A stretch of 64,000 nt of DNA, from contig JABWDB010000108.1 in the NCBI GenBank assembly GCA_019614645.1, positions 1 to 64,000 on the forward strand, written 5' to 3'. Below are positions 33,470 to 45,215 of the stretch, in pieces. Each line of letters starts with the position of its first letter. Position 1 is the first letter of the stretch. The DNA is from Stratiolaelaps scimitus (lineage: Eukaryota > Arthropoda > Arachnida > Mesostigmata > Laelapidae). Position numbers and translations under genes: made by a program. Under the pieces are notes generated by a model. It worked only from the letters and a program-made list of their open reading frames with translations, was not told the DNA's origin and made no database searches.

Positions 33470-34350
33470 AGTAGACCACGCGAGTTACGAATTGCCTTAG
33501 GCCCGAATGCACTGAATAGGGAAATTCAGAAAATCTGTGCCCAGTGTTAACGAGACCCTCCATCGACTCAGAAGTGCAAAAGTATTCTTAACAAAAGTGC
33601 TAGACGCCAGGTACGATTTCTCTCAGATTCTATTAAGCCCGAAGAGTCTTGACTATACCTCCTTGTGAACAGGACGCTATCACTACTGTAGGGTACCACA
33701 AGGATAGCATCAGCACCAGAGGAATATCAAAGACATCAAGTACAAGCATATAATGGTCTGAGAATCGTACCAATGGTTGCGGATGATACTATGCCATGGG
33801 AGAAGGTCTTACTGAAAAAACACCATTGGAAACCACCACAGGAACCTAGAGACTCGATTTATCAGAGCTCGCCAGGTGGGACCACGTTTCAACAAAAGTA
33901 GGTTAGCCTGGGAATGTCCGAGGTCAAATTCATGGGACACATCATCAGTAGAGAAGGGCTCAAGGTGGACCCGGAGAAGATCGAAGCTATCCTGTGGATG
34001 CCGCGTCCCATAGATGGAAAGGGCACCAGGAGCTTCCTAGGTTGTGTATATTACCTATTGGCTTTTGTCCCCAATCTTGCTGATCTCACGGAACCCCTGC
34101 TCAGGCTAAACCAGAAACAGCAAATATTTGTATAGCAAAGCCAACAAGAAGAAGCGTTTGACGCCATCAAACGCCATCAAGACTGGCGGCATACACTGAT
34201 GGCATACACGTCATTCCGTAAACGCATTCGAAAAAAGTTACGCAGTAATAGAAAAAGAACGTTTGGCCATCGTGGCGGCATGCAAGAAATTCTACGATTA
34301 CATCCATGCAATGAATTATGTAACCATACCGACGGGAGATTCTACCATTT
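33470..34350 (+). pseudogene. Gypsy 1 reverse transcriptase and RNase H
   Basis: In order: RICLDPNALNREIQKIC, APEEYQRHQVQAYNGLRIVP, VADDT (the YxDD equivalent at about 33,780), then the open frame MSEVKFMGHIISREGLKVDP to YYLLAFVPNLADLTEPLLRL, then KSYAVIEKERLAIVAACKKF of RNase H. This is the classical order of gypsy Pol. At least two frame changes and several stops rule out function. Confidence 0.85.
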
Positions 34351-34359
34351 TGAAACATA

Positions 34360-35031
34360 AGGTATGAATTATTCGTAGATCAAGGTGTGGTCTACAGAGG
34401 AAATTCAGTAGCCGTTCCCCCAGGCTTAAGAGCTGAACGACGAGCCCACAAATCTCATTTGGCGTATGACGACAGGTGTCGCCACATAAAACACTATATA
34501 TAAGGACGACCGATAGGTGAAACGTCTGTCAAGCATAGCGAAACGCGTGCCGAGCCGTTAATCGACGGGGCCATACCACAACGATCGTGGGAACTGGCAA
34601 GGCCAAGAGCGTGTGATAAAGATAGCTAAATGTATTGTCAAGAAAATATGCTGAGTGTGAATAAGGAAAATATTAACATTGCATTATTGGGATGGCAAAC
34701 CACAGAACGGGCCAATGTGCTTCACCACCAGAAAGATATTCGGTCGTACATGAGCCACAATGCTGCTAGTCATGGTAAGTAAGTTAGTAACGGAAAGTCA
34801 CAGATAAGTCACAGACATCTCAAGACGACAAATAGCAGACCAGCAGCTTACAATAAAGGAACAAGAGAGCTGGTCCCAATACAGCCGGGCCAATGGGTAA
34901 GGATTTGACCGCCGAACCTATCACACGAATGGGTGATAGGCCGCTACATTGATATGATCAGGCCACTAACTTAATAATCTACTACTGGAGGCGAACTCGT
35001 TAGGAACAGGAGACATATCATATTCAACCCC
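34360..35031 (+). pseudogene. Gypsy 1 integrase remnants
   Basis: The zinc-binding end is recognisable (YELFVDQGVVYRGNSVAVPP, then HKSHLAYDDRCRHIKHY). The core is mostly lost. The C-terminal end is clear: ELVPIQPGQWVRI, then TGGELVRNRRHIIFNP before a stop at about 35,031. The last part is repeated in reverse at 36,005-36,286. Confidence 0.8.
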
Positions 35032-35847
35032 TAGTGGCACAAATGGGAAACAGTCTAATTTGTTGGTGTTTCATTTACAGAACATACCTGCGCAAAATAC
35101 CAACTGCGAGAAACCAGTTCGTAGAACCAACCGAGCGACGGGAGCATCGTATAAACGAATTAATGGATAGGACGATGCGCTCTCACTCGAGGCAATACCG
35201 GTGCACCAGAAGGCAGTGTCAGAACCTGGCCACGATACCTTAACGGCAGGAGAACATGATTCACAGCATTAAACAGCATTAAGCGATGACACACAAGCAC
35301 AGTGTAGAGTCTCCGTGCAAGCACAACAGCACCACCAGCTACACTTAACGATTCACCAGGGTACAACACCAGGTCGAAGACGGCGAAGGCGCTCAAAGGG
35401 GTCCGTGCCTTGAAAATGATCATTACGCCAGTGAGAGGAACAAACAAACGTGGGGTCACAACGCCACCACGGACTGCATGGAGAAACTGCAGTACACAAG
35501 CTGAAGTGAAATCCAAACGAAGCGTAGCAGGCAGCAGTGTGGCAGGCGGAGAAAGAAAGAGAGAGAGAAATTAAACGCACGTTAAACCCCACGATAACGT
35601 GCATCAAGCAAGGTCAAGTTATAATACATTCCGATAGTTGAAGGGAAGGTACCAATGTATTGGCACAAAGAGACATCCTTCACGTCATTTAGTATATTTT
35701 TACAAGTAGAGTCTCACGAAATTTTGTTCACATGTGTTGAGGATAGTTGTGGAAAAAGCAGACCGTTCATCAATAAACAAACCTCAAAGCAGTCAGTCGC
35801 ACGATATCGCACGCGTAGTCAATTTCGCTAGCGACATAAAGCTAAAT

Positions 35848-35932
35848 GTTGATTGGTTTATTATAGGAGCTGCCATTTCACAATGCTTAAGCTCTTATAT
35901 GTCACGCAGCGGGGCTCGGAACCTACGGCCTC
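35848..35932 (-). mobile_element. SINE fragment
   Basis: The 3' body and part of the tRNA-like head of the same SINE (gcttaagctcttatatgtca, cgcagcggggctcgga), on the minus strand. It lies directly next to the right LTR remnant of gypsy 1. Confidence 0.75.
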
Positions 35933-36004
35933 TTTAGTATTTTTATTTACTTCAGTATTTATAAACCAATCTTGTTCAGGACAACTCGAATAGCCGACCC
36001 AGCC

Positions 36005-36286
36005 TTTCTCGCAGTTGGGATTTTGCGCAGGTATGTTCTGTAAATGAAACACCAACAAATTAGACTGTTTCCCATTTGTGCCACTAGGGGTTGAATATGA
36101 TATGTCTCCTGTTCCTAACGAGTTCGTCTCCAGTAGCAGATTATTAAGTTAGTGGCCTGATCATATCAATGTAGCGGCCTATCACCCATTCGTGTGATAG
36201 GTTCGGCGGTCAAATCCTTACCCATTGGCCCGGCTGTATTGGGACCAGCTCTCTTGTTCCTTTATTGTAAGCTTGCTGGTCTGCTG
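36005..36286 (-). repeat. Inverted copy of the gypsy 1 integrase end
   Basis: Nearly perfect reverse complement of 34,833-35,113, covering the integrase C-terminus and the start of the following sequence. The two arms are about 281 bases each, 890 bases apart, so the RNA or single strand could form a very stable hairpin. Confidence 0.9.
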
Positions 36287-36299
36287 AAATAATCTTGTT

Positions 36300-38630
36300 T
36301 AGGACTGCTCAGGATGCACTAGCCGACACTAGCTGACGCTCCTCTTCCAACCAAATTGGAGATTAGGCAAATTAATTGCTGGTTAACATTTAGCTCTACC
36401 CTTAGCTTTTAAACTTTTTGGCTGTCGATTCTGTGTGAGGGTTTGGTCGGTCCTCCTCCCCGAAGAAGGCAAATGCCAGGATCGTATTTATCTACCGTTG
36501 AGAAGCATTCAATTGATTAATAATTGAATGCTTCTCCATAATTAGTCTCCAAAGAAGTGTGTGTCTGGCTCTCCAAATACTCGCCTCGTCAAAAGAGACG
36601 TGTGATGTTCGACGTGAACATTCGATGATATCCGAATCTGGTTCCACTGGACGGTCACGATCAGCAATTGGCTCGTTTGCGGACTGTGCGGCTGCTGCCA
36701 TCCTCCCGAGGACGAAATCCGTATCGTGTCATCCACACTCTGTTACCAACAGCACCGGTTCCACTCGCCAAAGCTTTGACGGGAGGAGGACTGGAGTCGC
36801 CCTGCTGTGGCTTGGTGGTGGCTCGCACATTTAGGAAAAGTGTTCATGTCTAGAATAGCCCTAGGTTATTATGCAATACAATTGTACTCGTGTGTGAAAA
36901 CCCAACATGGGTAGTACTCGTCGTCTTGTCTCTTAGTCAGCGTAGAGGACATCTCCAACGTGAAAAGAAAATTTCCAAATTCGATATACCACCTGATCAG
37001 CTGATGTTGTTCAACAATCACTATTTTCTTTTCCTTTCGATCGTTCTTCCCGTGGTGGTCGTGGTGGCGGCGGCGTAATATTAGGCATACTGGCCTACCC
37101 TATTGTTATTAATCAGGGAGGGGTCCGATATATGTATTACTTGACCACCAGGAAAATATACAACAAATTGAACACGTTTGGTATCGCCGTTTACCTTGAT
37201 GCCATTGATTGGGTTGCGTTCGTTCTCGACTGTCGTGACCTCAACGGAAAACGTCATGTACACTAAATTCGTTGACTGCTGCCGCTATCTTATCAGTTCA
37301 CTTGCAGCCTCAACTCGTGTGGGCGGATACGCAAAATCCAGAGATCCACATCGCTCGTCTGAAGAATCTTCTAACCCAGGCTTGGAACACAAGATTATGA
37401 AAGGCGTTGAAGAGTACTGCTGGAATCTATGTTGGATGTAGAAGATCGTCATACCCTTCAATCGTTAAGCCCAACAATAGGCCAACAAGCCCCTCTCAGT
37501 CCTTCAATGCGACTTCGTCAAGGTGTCCACTACGGACGGAAGCGCGAAACTACTTGCTGCACAATTCTTGTCTCTGCGCTGTGAGAAACAGTCAAGATAC
37601 GATACGGCTTCCTTTGATTAATCGTTGTTTGCATTCTGGTGTAAATACCTGGAACATGCTGATGACTTGGAAAGTAAATCATCCCATAAAATCCTCCAAC
37701 TCGTGTGATCTCCAAAAGGACAGAAGGTGCAAGGATAATGCGATATTGCTTTAATATAAAAATGGGTCGTTTAAGAGTGATCCTACCCTATATAACTTTA
37801 CTGTAGACAACAGCACACTATCCTTTATACCGAGTAAATGATTTCAGTCACCACATTACACGATTAGAATGCATGGAATTGTCGAATATGTTGTTGTTCT
37901 ATTTGTTTGTTTTTGAAAGATGAAATGATTGAAAGGAACTGTTTGGGGCATCCGTATTGTTGCGAGAGAGGCGAAATTATTTGGAGAATATTTTTTTTTA
38001 CAGAATTTCTGACCCCCTTCTGACCACATTGCTTATGTATGTTTTATGACTAAGTGAGAGGCCACGGGAAGTTTGCCAACATCCTTTTACATGATTTGCC
38101 TTATTGTTGCCTGGCGTATATAAGGATGTACAAAGCAATGGCGTTATCAGTGGGACGACACTGTGTGACGATGCAGTGTCGCCCGCGCAGTCCGGGGTTT
38201 CTGAAGGGTGGGGATCTGGTCTACTCCTTTCATCTGGTTTTACGTAGACAAGGGATATGGTTTCTTAAGTATGCAAACATTACCATTTTACGTATGCAAA
38301 CATACCATTTTTGAGAAAACAGTATCCAAAACGACTCAATCTCTTTGAGCAAAACACGCTTACTCGGTGTGCATAGCCTGCAAGGCATGGATACAGTATC
38401 TCGGTGTGCATCATCGATTATTCAGCTGATACAGTGTCATCAGCGTTTGCTATGTAATGAATTCCTTCTCCCCATCTAACGTCAGCCCAATTAAACCCTT
38501 TCGGTCACCGTCAGCCCAATAAACCCTTTCGGTCACCATTCGACTAATTATAGGTGCATTTAAACAAAACCATTAGACTTGAAAAAGACATCGTGGAGTA
38601 CTGAATCATAGGGACTACGAAATAACTACG
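36300..38630. other. Unassigned sequence
   Basis: There is no domain I can name. The frames at 36,492-36,834 overlap on both strands around a snap-back hairpin (36,500-36,536). A minus-strand frame at 37,081-37,263 (NPINGIKVNGDTKRVQFVVY) and + strand frames at 37,407-37,754 (INRCLHSGVNTWNML, faintly like a LINE polymerase tail) could be element remnants. Confidence 0.3.
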
Positions 38631-38639
38631 CCTTGTTTC

Positions 38640-39290
38640 TGTTGTTACGGTGAGTCTCCTTTCTGTTGTTACGGTGCGGTGAGTCTCCTTTCAACAACCT
38701 TTCTGTTGTGGGGTCAGCTGGGGGGGACATAGGGGTCAGCTGGAAAAGGGGGCCAGCTCGAGTCAGCTCAGCTGGGTTTTTTTGTTTTTTCCAGCTGACT
38801 TTTTCTGTTGTTACGGTGGTCTCCTGAGTCTCCTTTCAACAACCTGTTACGGTGAGACGGTGAGTCTCCTTTCAACAACCTGGGGGTCAGCCCCCCCCTT
38901 ACGGTGAGGGTGAGTCTCTTTCAACAACCTGGGGGTCAGCCCCCCCCTTACGGTGAGGGTGAGTCTCCTTTCAACAACCTGGGGGTCAGCCCCCCCCTTC
39001 GAGTAATTTATAGGAGTAATTTATAGGTGCATTAGGTGCATTTCGAGTAATTTTATAGGAGTAATTTATAGGTGCATTAGGTGCATTTCGAGTAATTTAT
39101 AGGTGCATTAGAGGTGCATTAGGTGCATTTAAACACCTACTTGTACATTGCTTGCTAGATCATTGCTTGCTAAATTGAATCATCGGGAGTACGAAAATGA
39201 CTACGCGCTTCTGTTGTTACGGTGAGTCTCGCGTCAACAACCCAGGACAACAACAACAACCCATCATTCTTGATAACAGTGTAGATTATT
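38640..39290. repeat. Complex tandem and low-complexity block
   Basis: Repeated units built from ttctgttgttacggtgagtc, tcctttcaacaacctggggg, ggtcagccccccccttacgg and gagtaatttataggtgcatt, each in several imperfect copies. No coding potential. The GGTCAGC motif recurs in similar blocks near 40.6-40.8, 51.1 and 57.3-57.6 kb. Confidence 0.85.
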
Positions 39291-39539
39291 TATTCACAAA
39301 TGCCACAACTCCTCCTCCACAAGTCACGTGTACGTGACTGCATTCCTCTTTGAAACGTCGGCTCGGCTCAAAAGCCCACGATCGGCTCGGCCCACTGACC
39401 CACGATCAACTTGGGTTGGTGGGTTTTGTTCAGATGGAACCCATCCCCACAGTGCTCAAGGTTACTACAACCAAGATCTGCACCAAGCGACACCACGTGT
39501 CAAGGCCACCCCACACGTGGTGTCGCTTGGTCCAGATCG

Positions 39540-40560
39540 ACACATGAAGGATGAAGATCTTACAGCTCGTGATCCGCGTCCTTCCGAGCGTGATCATAAC
39601 GCCCAAGTTCTGTTCCTGAGAACAGCTTCCACGACTTCGACGCTACCGTAGTCGAAGCAAGCAAATCGAAACTCGTTATTTTCACAGCAGCGACTGCTGG
39701 GTTGGGACATTGACTCATAGTGCTATAAGGAGCTATATATATAATTACAGAAATGATATTAGACAAATATTGCTGTCCGTTTACAGCAATGTGCAACCGG
39801 CGAATTGCTGGAACAGATAAGGCAGTGTGGTGAACATCATGATTCCTGTTGTGGAAAATTTATTTCTTTCGCGTTTTCATGAATGAGAGAGTTCGGCAAT
39901 AGAAACATTATAATTTCAAATAGAACAATATGGAGCTCGAATATCGTTATTTACTAATTTAGATTTTTTATTAATAATCTATAACTTATTTAGTCTGTAA
40001 ACAAACGGTACTACACGCGTACATATTTATTAGAAAGTAATGTGAGCCCTATTAATTATAACTTATAATCTCATACTATTATTATCTGTGGGCCGTTTGA
40101 GACAACGCGTATCCCCATCACATCGTTTTTGTGTATTGAATAAATTTCGATTGCTGAGTGAAAACCGATCACAATAGATATTGCCTGTCATTCAGCCCCC
40201 GTGCGTATTTGGATTTCCTTTACCGCTGACTGAACGACGTTCAAGTGATGCGCCTTCAAAATAACAAATCGGAAGAATATTTGTAGAAAAAGCTTAGATG
40301 ATGTACACATTGCGTTTGAATAATGTTAGATGTCAATAGAATATAATATTGTGTGTGTTTCTGCCATTGAAGTTGGATACCCTCAAATTAGCTACCCAAT
40401 CTGACACCGGTAATGGCACAAATGGTAATGTTTAGTGACCAGTGCATATGTTGATAAGATATCAGCGAGAGGATTATTTGATAATGGGAGACATGGCACA
40501 AATGGTAATGTTTATTGACTAGTGTGACCAGTGCATATGTTGGTAAGATATCAGCGAGAG
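39540..40560 (+). repeat. R repeat, copy 1
   Basis: A dispersed repeat whose order is: head (catgaaggat, ccttccgagcg, tcctgagaacag), a pyrimidine/TA block (tatatataattacagaaatg), a conserved 31-codon frame, then an AT-rich tail (cctattaattataacttata; gcgtatccccatcacatcg; ttcaagtgatgcgcctt). Other copies are at 41.4, 46.5, 50.5, 53.1, 56.5, 59.1 and 61.6 kb. Confidence 0.75.
39787..39882 (+). CDS. 31-codon cysteine-rich frame in R copy 1
   Basis: Following a ttacag acceptor-like site at 39,781-39,786, the frame reads QCATGELLEQIRQCGEH, then HDSCCGKFISFAFS and TGA at 39,880. The same 31 codons with the same stop position are open in R copy 2 (41,671-41,766). Between the two copies six codons differ silently and eight change the residue; cysteines and most charged residues are kept. 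It has no ATG of its own, so it would be a last exon of a small cysteine-rich peptide. Other R copies have broken versions. The coding assignment is inference. Confidence 0.35.
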   Translation, partial: QCATGELLEQIRQCGEHHDSCCGKFISFAFS

Positions 40561-40599
40561 GCTTTATAATGGGAGACAGCTGGAAAAAAAAGAAAGACC

Positions 40600-41087
40600 C
40601 CTAAGACGAGACTCATTGTGTTACCATTGCATCCTCTTACGGTCACGGCATCCTCTTTATAGTATATACTACCACATGGGGAGTGAGAGACACAGTCACA
40701 CCCATCTTCTCTCGTGTCAGCGTGGAAAAAAACAAAGGGTCAGCTGAAAAAAAACTGCTGAGGGTCAGCTGGAACGCTCAGAGGGTGAGAGGTGACCCTA
40801 TTACAGTCACAGCCACCTTCCAGGCAGAGTTCTCTGCAAGTTTTTATGTTTATATAAACATACAAACGAGCGCGTCACTAGATTAATAGTTTATATGCGA
40901 ATGAGTCCTTCCAAGGGTCTCAACTTCCGAACAACAACAATCATGGACAACTAGGGTAGTCTTAACAAACGTTTTTTATTTCGCCCGCCTTCTCAGCCCG
41001 ATCCCGTATGGGCGAAACATCCACACGGGCATTCCATTGATACTGCAGTCTCCCCTCCGACCAGCATAGTGTCCAGGGACCGCAGAA
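40600..41087. other. No gene recognised
   Basis: Contains scattered agggtcagctgg motifs and low-complexity sequence between two R copies. Confidence 0.4.
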
Positions 41088-41211
41088 TCTCTTCACAGAT
41101 TAGTTGCAATACAGTGCATCTCTTCACAGATTAGTTGCAATACAGTGCATCTCTTCACAGATTAGTTGCAATACAGTGCATCTCTTCACAGATTAGTTGC
41201 AATACAGTGCA
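41088..41211 (+). repeat. 31-base tandem repeat, four units
   Basis: Four identical head-to-tail units starting tctcttcacagattagttgc, each 31 bases. They precede GC-rich sequence with repeated ctgcggaccgcaga-like strings (41,270-41,370). Confidence 0.95.
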
Positions 41212-41399
41212 CCAATGGCTCAATCTGCGTGTCGGCAGCCGCGTGACCTGCGATCCGAAGATTGCCGACACGCAGATCGCAGATTGCGTTTTCTATCTGC
41301 GGTCCGCAGATGCCAACGCACTAGGATCTTTCCATCTGCGGACCGCAGACGCCAACGCTCCAGGAGCCCGGTAAGTTTCGTACAGGTCCCCGGCTCACG

Positions 41400-42545
41400 A
41401 GATGTCGCCTCGACGTCAACGGCGGCAGTCTCGATTGCCTATCACGTGTTCATGCCTGTACAGAATGTTCAACCGTTCTCCCCAGCCAGACGAGAAAAGC
41501 CCTCACGACTTTGGCACTGTGGCTCACTGCTCACCTCCGAATTGATGCGTCGAGATCACTTTGTTGTTCTCCGAGTGGCGACTCGGGGAACATTCCTCAT
41601 AGTCCTACTAAGATTCTCCCTTATATATATACAGAGACGATATAACACAAATATTTCTGTCCGTCCACAAGAATGTTCAACCAGTGAATTACTAGAACGG
41701 ATAAGGCAGTGTGGCGAACATTGTGATTCGTGCTGTAGAAAATTTATTTCTTTCGCTCTTTTATGATAATACAGATCAGCAATAAAAACATGATTATTTC
41801 AAAATGGACCATATGGCGCGAAGGCATCGTTAATTACTAATTTATAATTATTATTAATCATTTTTCTGTAAACAAAGGATACTAAACGCTTATATATTTC
41901 CTAGATAGTATTGCTAGCCCTATTAATTATATTTAATCTAATATGACTATTATCAGCCGTTTCAGACAACGCGAATCCCGATCACATCGTTGTTGTGTAT
42001 TCAATAAATTTAGATTCCTGAGTGAAATAGAGATCAATCAGAAACCAGCCACTGAGCGTGGTTGGCTTTCCGTTACCGGTGAGTGAACAACCGTCAGGTG
42101 ATGCGCCTTGAAAACAATAAATCTGAAGAATACCGTCAAAGATGATGTTATACGCATTGCGTCTAAATGATGTTGCATGTCAATATGATATAATGTTGTG
42201 CGCTTCTGCCGTTGAAATTGATCGCGGTTTAGCTATCCAATGTGGCTGTCGTAATGGGCACAAAGGATAATGTTGGTGTGGCCATGTTGATTAGATATCA
42301 GCGAGCTAATTATCGGATATTTGAAGATGCACACGATGCGGATGTTGGTGATAGTGCTATTGATTGAGGTGAAGATCCTGATGAGGACAAATACGAGAAT
42401 CGTGGTAGATCTCATTGGTCTTGCCATTGCAATGCCAGTGACGGCAGTAGGTGTGGCATCTTAGGGCATTAATCTCCACATCAAGAGTGAGAGACACGAG
42501 AGAAAAATCTGCGCAGAAGGAGAGCGTAATAGGAAACAATTAATC
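41400..42545 (+). repeat. R repeat, copy 2
   Basis: Same order as copy 1, with a fuller head (ctgctcacctccgaattgatg) and tail ending near aataggaaacaattaatcct. The tail also reads tagatatcagcgag and tcctgatgagga, present in the copies at 47.5, 51.5 and, inverted, 61.8 kb. Confidence 0.75.
41671..41766 (+). CDS. 31-codon cysteine-rich frame in R copy 2
   Basis: Reads ECSTSELLERIRQCGEHC, then DSCCRKFISFALL and TGA, homologous codon by codon to 39,787-39,882. Here it is the end of a longer open frame that begins at 41,197 (189 codons in total), whose earlier part is not conserved with copy 1. Five cysteines (one more than copy 1). Confidence 0.35.
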   Translation, partial: ECSTSELLERIRQCGEHCDSCCRKFISFALL

Positions 42546-42559
42546 CTTCTTGTGACACG

Positions 42560-42860
42560 CACCCCCCCACTGTTGTATAGCTTATCGCTGATCTTGCTCT
42601 GGAGGGCTCAAAACGAGCGGCCCGCCCAATCTCGACAGGTCAAAGCTTTGTCGATATGACTTTGAGAAAAATGATATTGATAGAAAGAGACGCGCGGAGC
42701 AGCGTCTCTTTCTATCAACATCATCTTTTTGGGGGGATTACGTGAATGCATGATGTACATACGTGTCGGGCGGTTCATACTAACACTAGTGTGGGACTCA
42801 CAAACCGCACTAAACCCGCATACCTCCCCCCTCCCCAGATGACTCGGAAAGTTTAAAGAA
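42560..42860. other. Gypsy 2 downstream flank with hairpin
   Basis: No gene. A 23-base snap-back with one mismatch lies at 42,671-42,724 (atgatattgatagaaagaga arms). The position suggests remnants of the 3' LTR of gypsy 2, but no matching 5' LTR is identified. Confidence 0.4.
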
Positions 42861-43241
42861 TTACTTCGACTGCTCCATCAGGGGTCCTCTCAGAGACAGA
42901 CTAACGCAGTTGTACAGACACCGATGAGCGACGAACTGTTTCGACGTGAACGCCGTTCCTCTGTCTGTGACGATGACGTCTGGCGCATCGTAGCGAAGTA
43001 TGATCCGTTCCAGGAAACGGGTCACACCTGCCGTATTTGTCGAACTGACTGCTTCCGAGTAGAACAAATTTAAAGAGCCGATCGACAACAACGATAATGT
43101 GCACCTTCCTTCCCGACTTAGACAACGGCCCCGATGTGATCCATGAACAATTTTTGAAAGGGTCGGCGTTCCGGCACTATTATATATTAGTGTTGTACTA
43201 TTATAGCCCTTCCCTTCGGCCGGTAAACGTTGAAAATACAC
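42861..43241 (-). pseudogene. Gypsy 2 integrase core
   Basis: VSSTNTAGVTRFLERIILRY, then DAPDVIVTDRGTAFTSKQF is the second Asp block of a retroviral-type integrase. The first block is in a neighbouring frame (VHIIVVVDRLFKFVLL), showing a frameshift. The third catalytic acid is not seen because the frame ends. Confidence 0.85.
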
Positions 43242-43372
43242 TCAACGAAGGCCCGGACGTGCTGTTTGACGTAACTACGCAGCTTCCGGAACCAATACCG
43301 TCGAGTAATAATCGCTAAGGTCTTATCCTTACTAAAATGCCCTGCTCGATCGTGACACGTTACAAAAATGTA

Positions 43373-43753
43373 TTAGCGCATGTCTGCCCGTACCGCGAAT
43401 TGTCTCGTTCGAGAAACCTCCCCGTTGTTTTCCTTCTTGGTGCATTCACGATATAGTACTCCATCACGCATCCCGAAACCCTGCACTGGACCTTGCTCTG
43501 GAGCGATCTTCCCTTCACCTTGCTTACGCAGTATGGCTATCATCTTCTTCACCCATGGATCTCCGGCTTGTACCATTGCCACTTGGGCTTTAACCGATAT
43601 TGTATGCACCTGACTGTCGGAATTCTCCGGAACTTCAGGGTCTCCAGGGACGATGTCGTACGGCTCCTTCCTTACCACCACAATATATCGTCCTCGGGTA
43701 CAATTCTGTCTTCTTCCACGATAGTTCCTCTTGGTATCACTACCTTCCGACAT
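43373..43753 (-). pseudogene. Gypsy 2 segment before the integrase zinc domain
   Basis: Reads QAGDPWVKKMIAILRKQGEG, then GPVQGFGMRDGVLYRECTKK and RQFAVRADMR. This is the usual lead-in to the H2C2 zinc domain of gypsy integrase, which follows in pieces (FVTCHDRAGHF, KTLAIITRRYW on the minus strand near 43,290-43,370). Confidence 0.75.
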
Positions 43754-43851
43754 CCTGAGTTCAGCACTGGCACCATTGGTTGTCTATCGGTTAGCTTGCA
43801 TAGCACACCACAGGGCTCACCTTCGAGTAGTATAGCGTCATCTGCTTCGCC

Positions 43852-44301
43852 CTAAGCCTCAACTCCAACGACCTTGACACTACGTGGAGTGAGTTCGGTG
43901 TCCACCTTAGCAACGAGCACAACCTTCCGATTCTCGGGAGAAAACAGGTTTACAATTTCGGGATAATCGTCGGCACTGAACACCATTGCTTCGCCTCGTC
44001 GGTATACCGTCACGACTTCGTCTGTATCCAATAGGTCCTTGCCCAGCAGGGTCACTTCGCCATTGAGAGCTTCATCCGACAACACAATCAACACGACGTC
44101 CTTGTGCGTTAGTCCATCGACATGTAGCGTAACTGTCCACTGACCCAGTGGGATGGGTCTGCCCCCGACACTACGAATACGACTCACCTTCGTGGGCTCT
44201 AGCGTTAACCCAACTTCTTCAGCAGCCGTTCGCGAGATCACTGTAATTTGAATCTCCGTATCGACCTTCGCGCACCACTTTCTTCCGTTGACGATTACCA
44301 T
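43852..44301 (-). pseudogene. Gypsy 2 aspartic protease (DTG changed to DTE)
   Basis: 149 open codons with a retropepsin-like layout: MVIVNGRKWCAKVDTEIQIT, then VISRTAAEEVGL, later TLLGKDLL in the place of the conserved (I/L)(I/L)G.D.L block. The catalytic motif reads D-T-E instead of D-T/S-G. The long frame suggests recent decay or constraint; the altered motif predicts no activity. Confidence 0.75.
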
Positions 44302-44569
44302 TTTGTTGCTCCCCTCAGCTGCCTTAGCTCCTGCGCGTCTTCACCCGTCTTCACTCTTGTCACACTCGCCGGCTGAGTGCACCAACGGGCCAGGTGACTC
44401 GGCCTCCCACAACGATGACATGTCATCGGCGCACTCTCTCCCATGTCGTGTGTCATGTCGCTGGCCGCTGCCGCTGGCTGCTGTGGCGGTGTGCGCGCGA
44501 CGGTGCCTCGGCGTGGCTCAGCACTATTTCCTTGTTGTGTGTTGAAGAAAGGCTGCCTCGGGTTAGGTT

Positions 44570-45215
44570 ACGTGCCTCCTGATCGCGCATTAAAGTGGGT
44601 GGGCCGCTGATTAAGCTGACGACAGCGGGAACGTTTATGCCCGTGCTGATGACAGATAAAACACACGACACTATTAGTTCTTGAGGGGTTGTCGCTATTT
44701 TGGTACACATTAGAGCCGCCGTGATTCCGTAGATGCTTCTCTAGGTTCATAGTTCTTTGAATATGCCGCACTAATGACGGGGTGTCGGCATGGTCACGGC
44801 CGCTTATCTCGTGCACCACGAACCGATGTTCCGGCCTCTAACCTAGTAAGATTTGAACATTCACGTCGTCTTGACCCATGTCCCATTGCAGCACAATTGC
44901 CCCCTTCCTAAATACGTACTCTTCTGTCGGGTCATGCCGTCCCTGTACAGAACTATGTAGTTGATCGAGCAATGCACCGATGTGCTGTTTTCGAGTGAAT
45001 GCAGCCACGAACTTGACATTCCACTGCAGTCGCTTCTTTCGCGCCGTGGTTAAGATGCCATAGGCGAGTTGCCCCTACCATCGTTATCAGCAGCACACCT
45101 TTACTTGTGCTTCCGTCCACTGACCTATTTCTTGTGCCAGTTCAAACCGTCGAATCCACTCCTCTGCCATTAGCTCTCCCTTTCCTGAGAACTCGAAGTT
45201 CATCGACACATTGTC
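44570..45215 (-). pseudogene. Gypsy 2 Gag
   Basis: Right to left: NFEFSGKGELMAEEWIRRFE (typical Gag opening), then the capsid-like RLQWNVKFVAAF and VQGRHDPTEEYVF, a stop at about 44,840, then MVHEISGRDHADTPSL and the knuckle CFICHQHGHKRSRC (CX2CX4HX4C). Confidence 0.8.

Larger units (their letters stand above)
31940..35840 (+). mobile_element. Decayed Ty3/gypsy element 1
   Basis: Order on the + strand: LTR remnant (31,940-32,034), Gag with zinc knuckles (32,390-33,290), reverse transcriptase (33,470-34,135), RNase H (34,150-34,350), integrase pieces (34,360-35,031), LTR remnant (35,762-35,840). The two LTR remnants share accgttcatcaataaac and end gcgacataaa. No protease is recognised. Stops and frameshifts occur in every domain. 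Confidence 0.8.
42861..45215 (-). mobile_element. Ty3/gypsy element 2, reverse transcriptase deleted
   Basis: Read right to left: Gag (45,215-44,570), protease (44,301-43,852), then directly the region before the integrase zinc domain (43,753-43,373) and the integrase core (43,241-42,861). The roughly 1.5 kb expected for reverse transcriptase and RNase H is absent. Several domains are still open, so decay is moderate. Confidence 0.85.
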
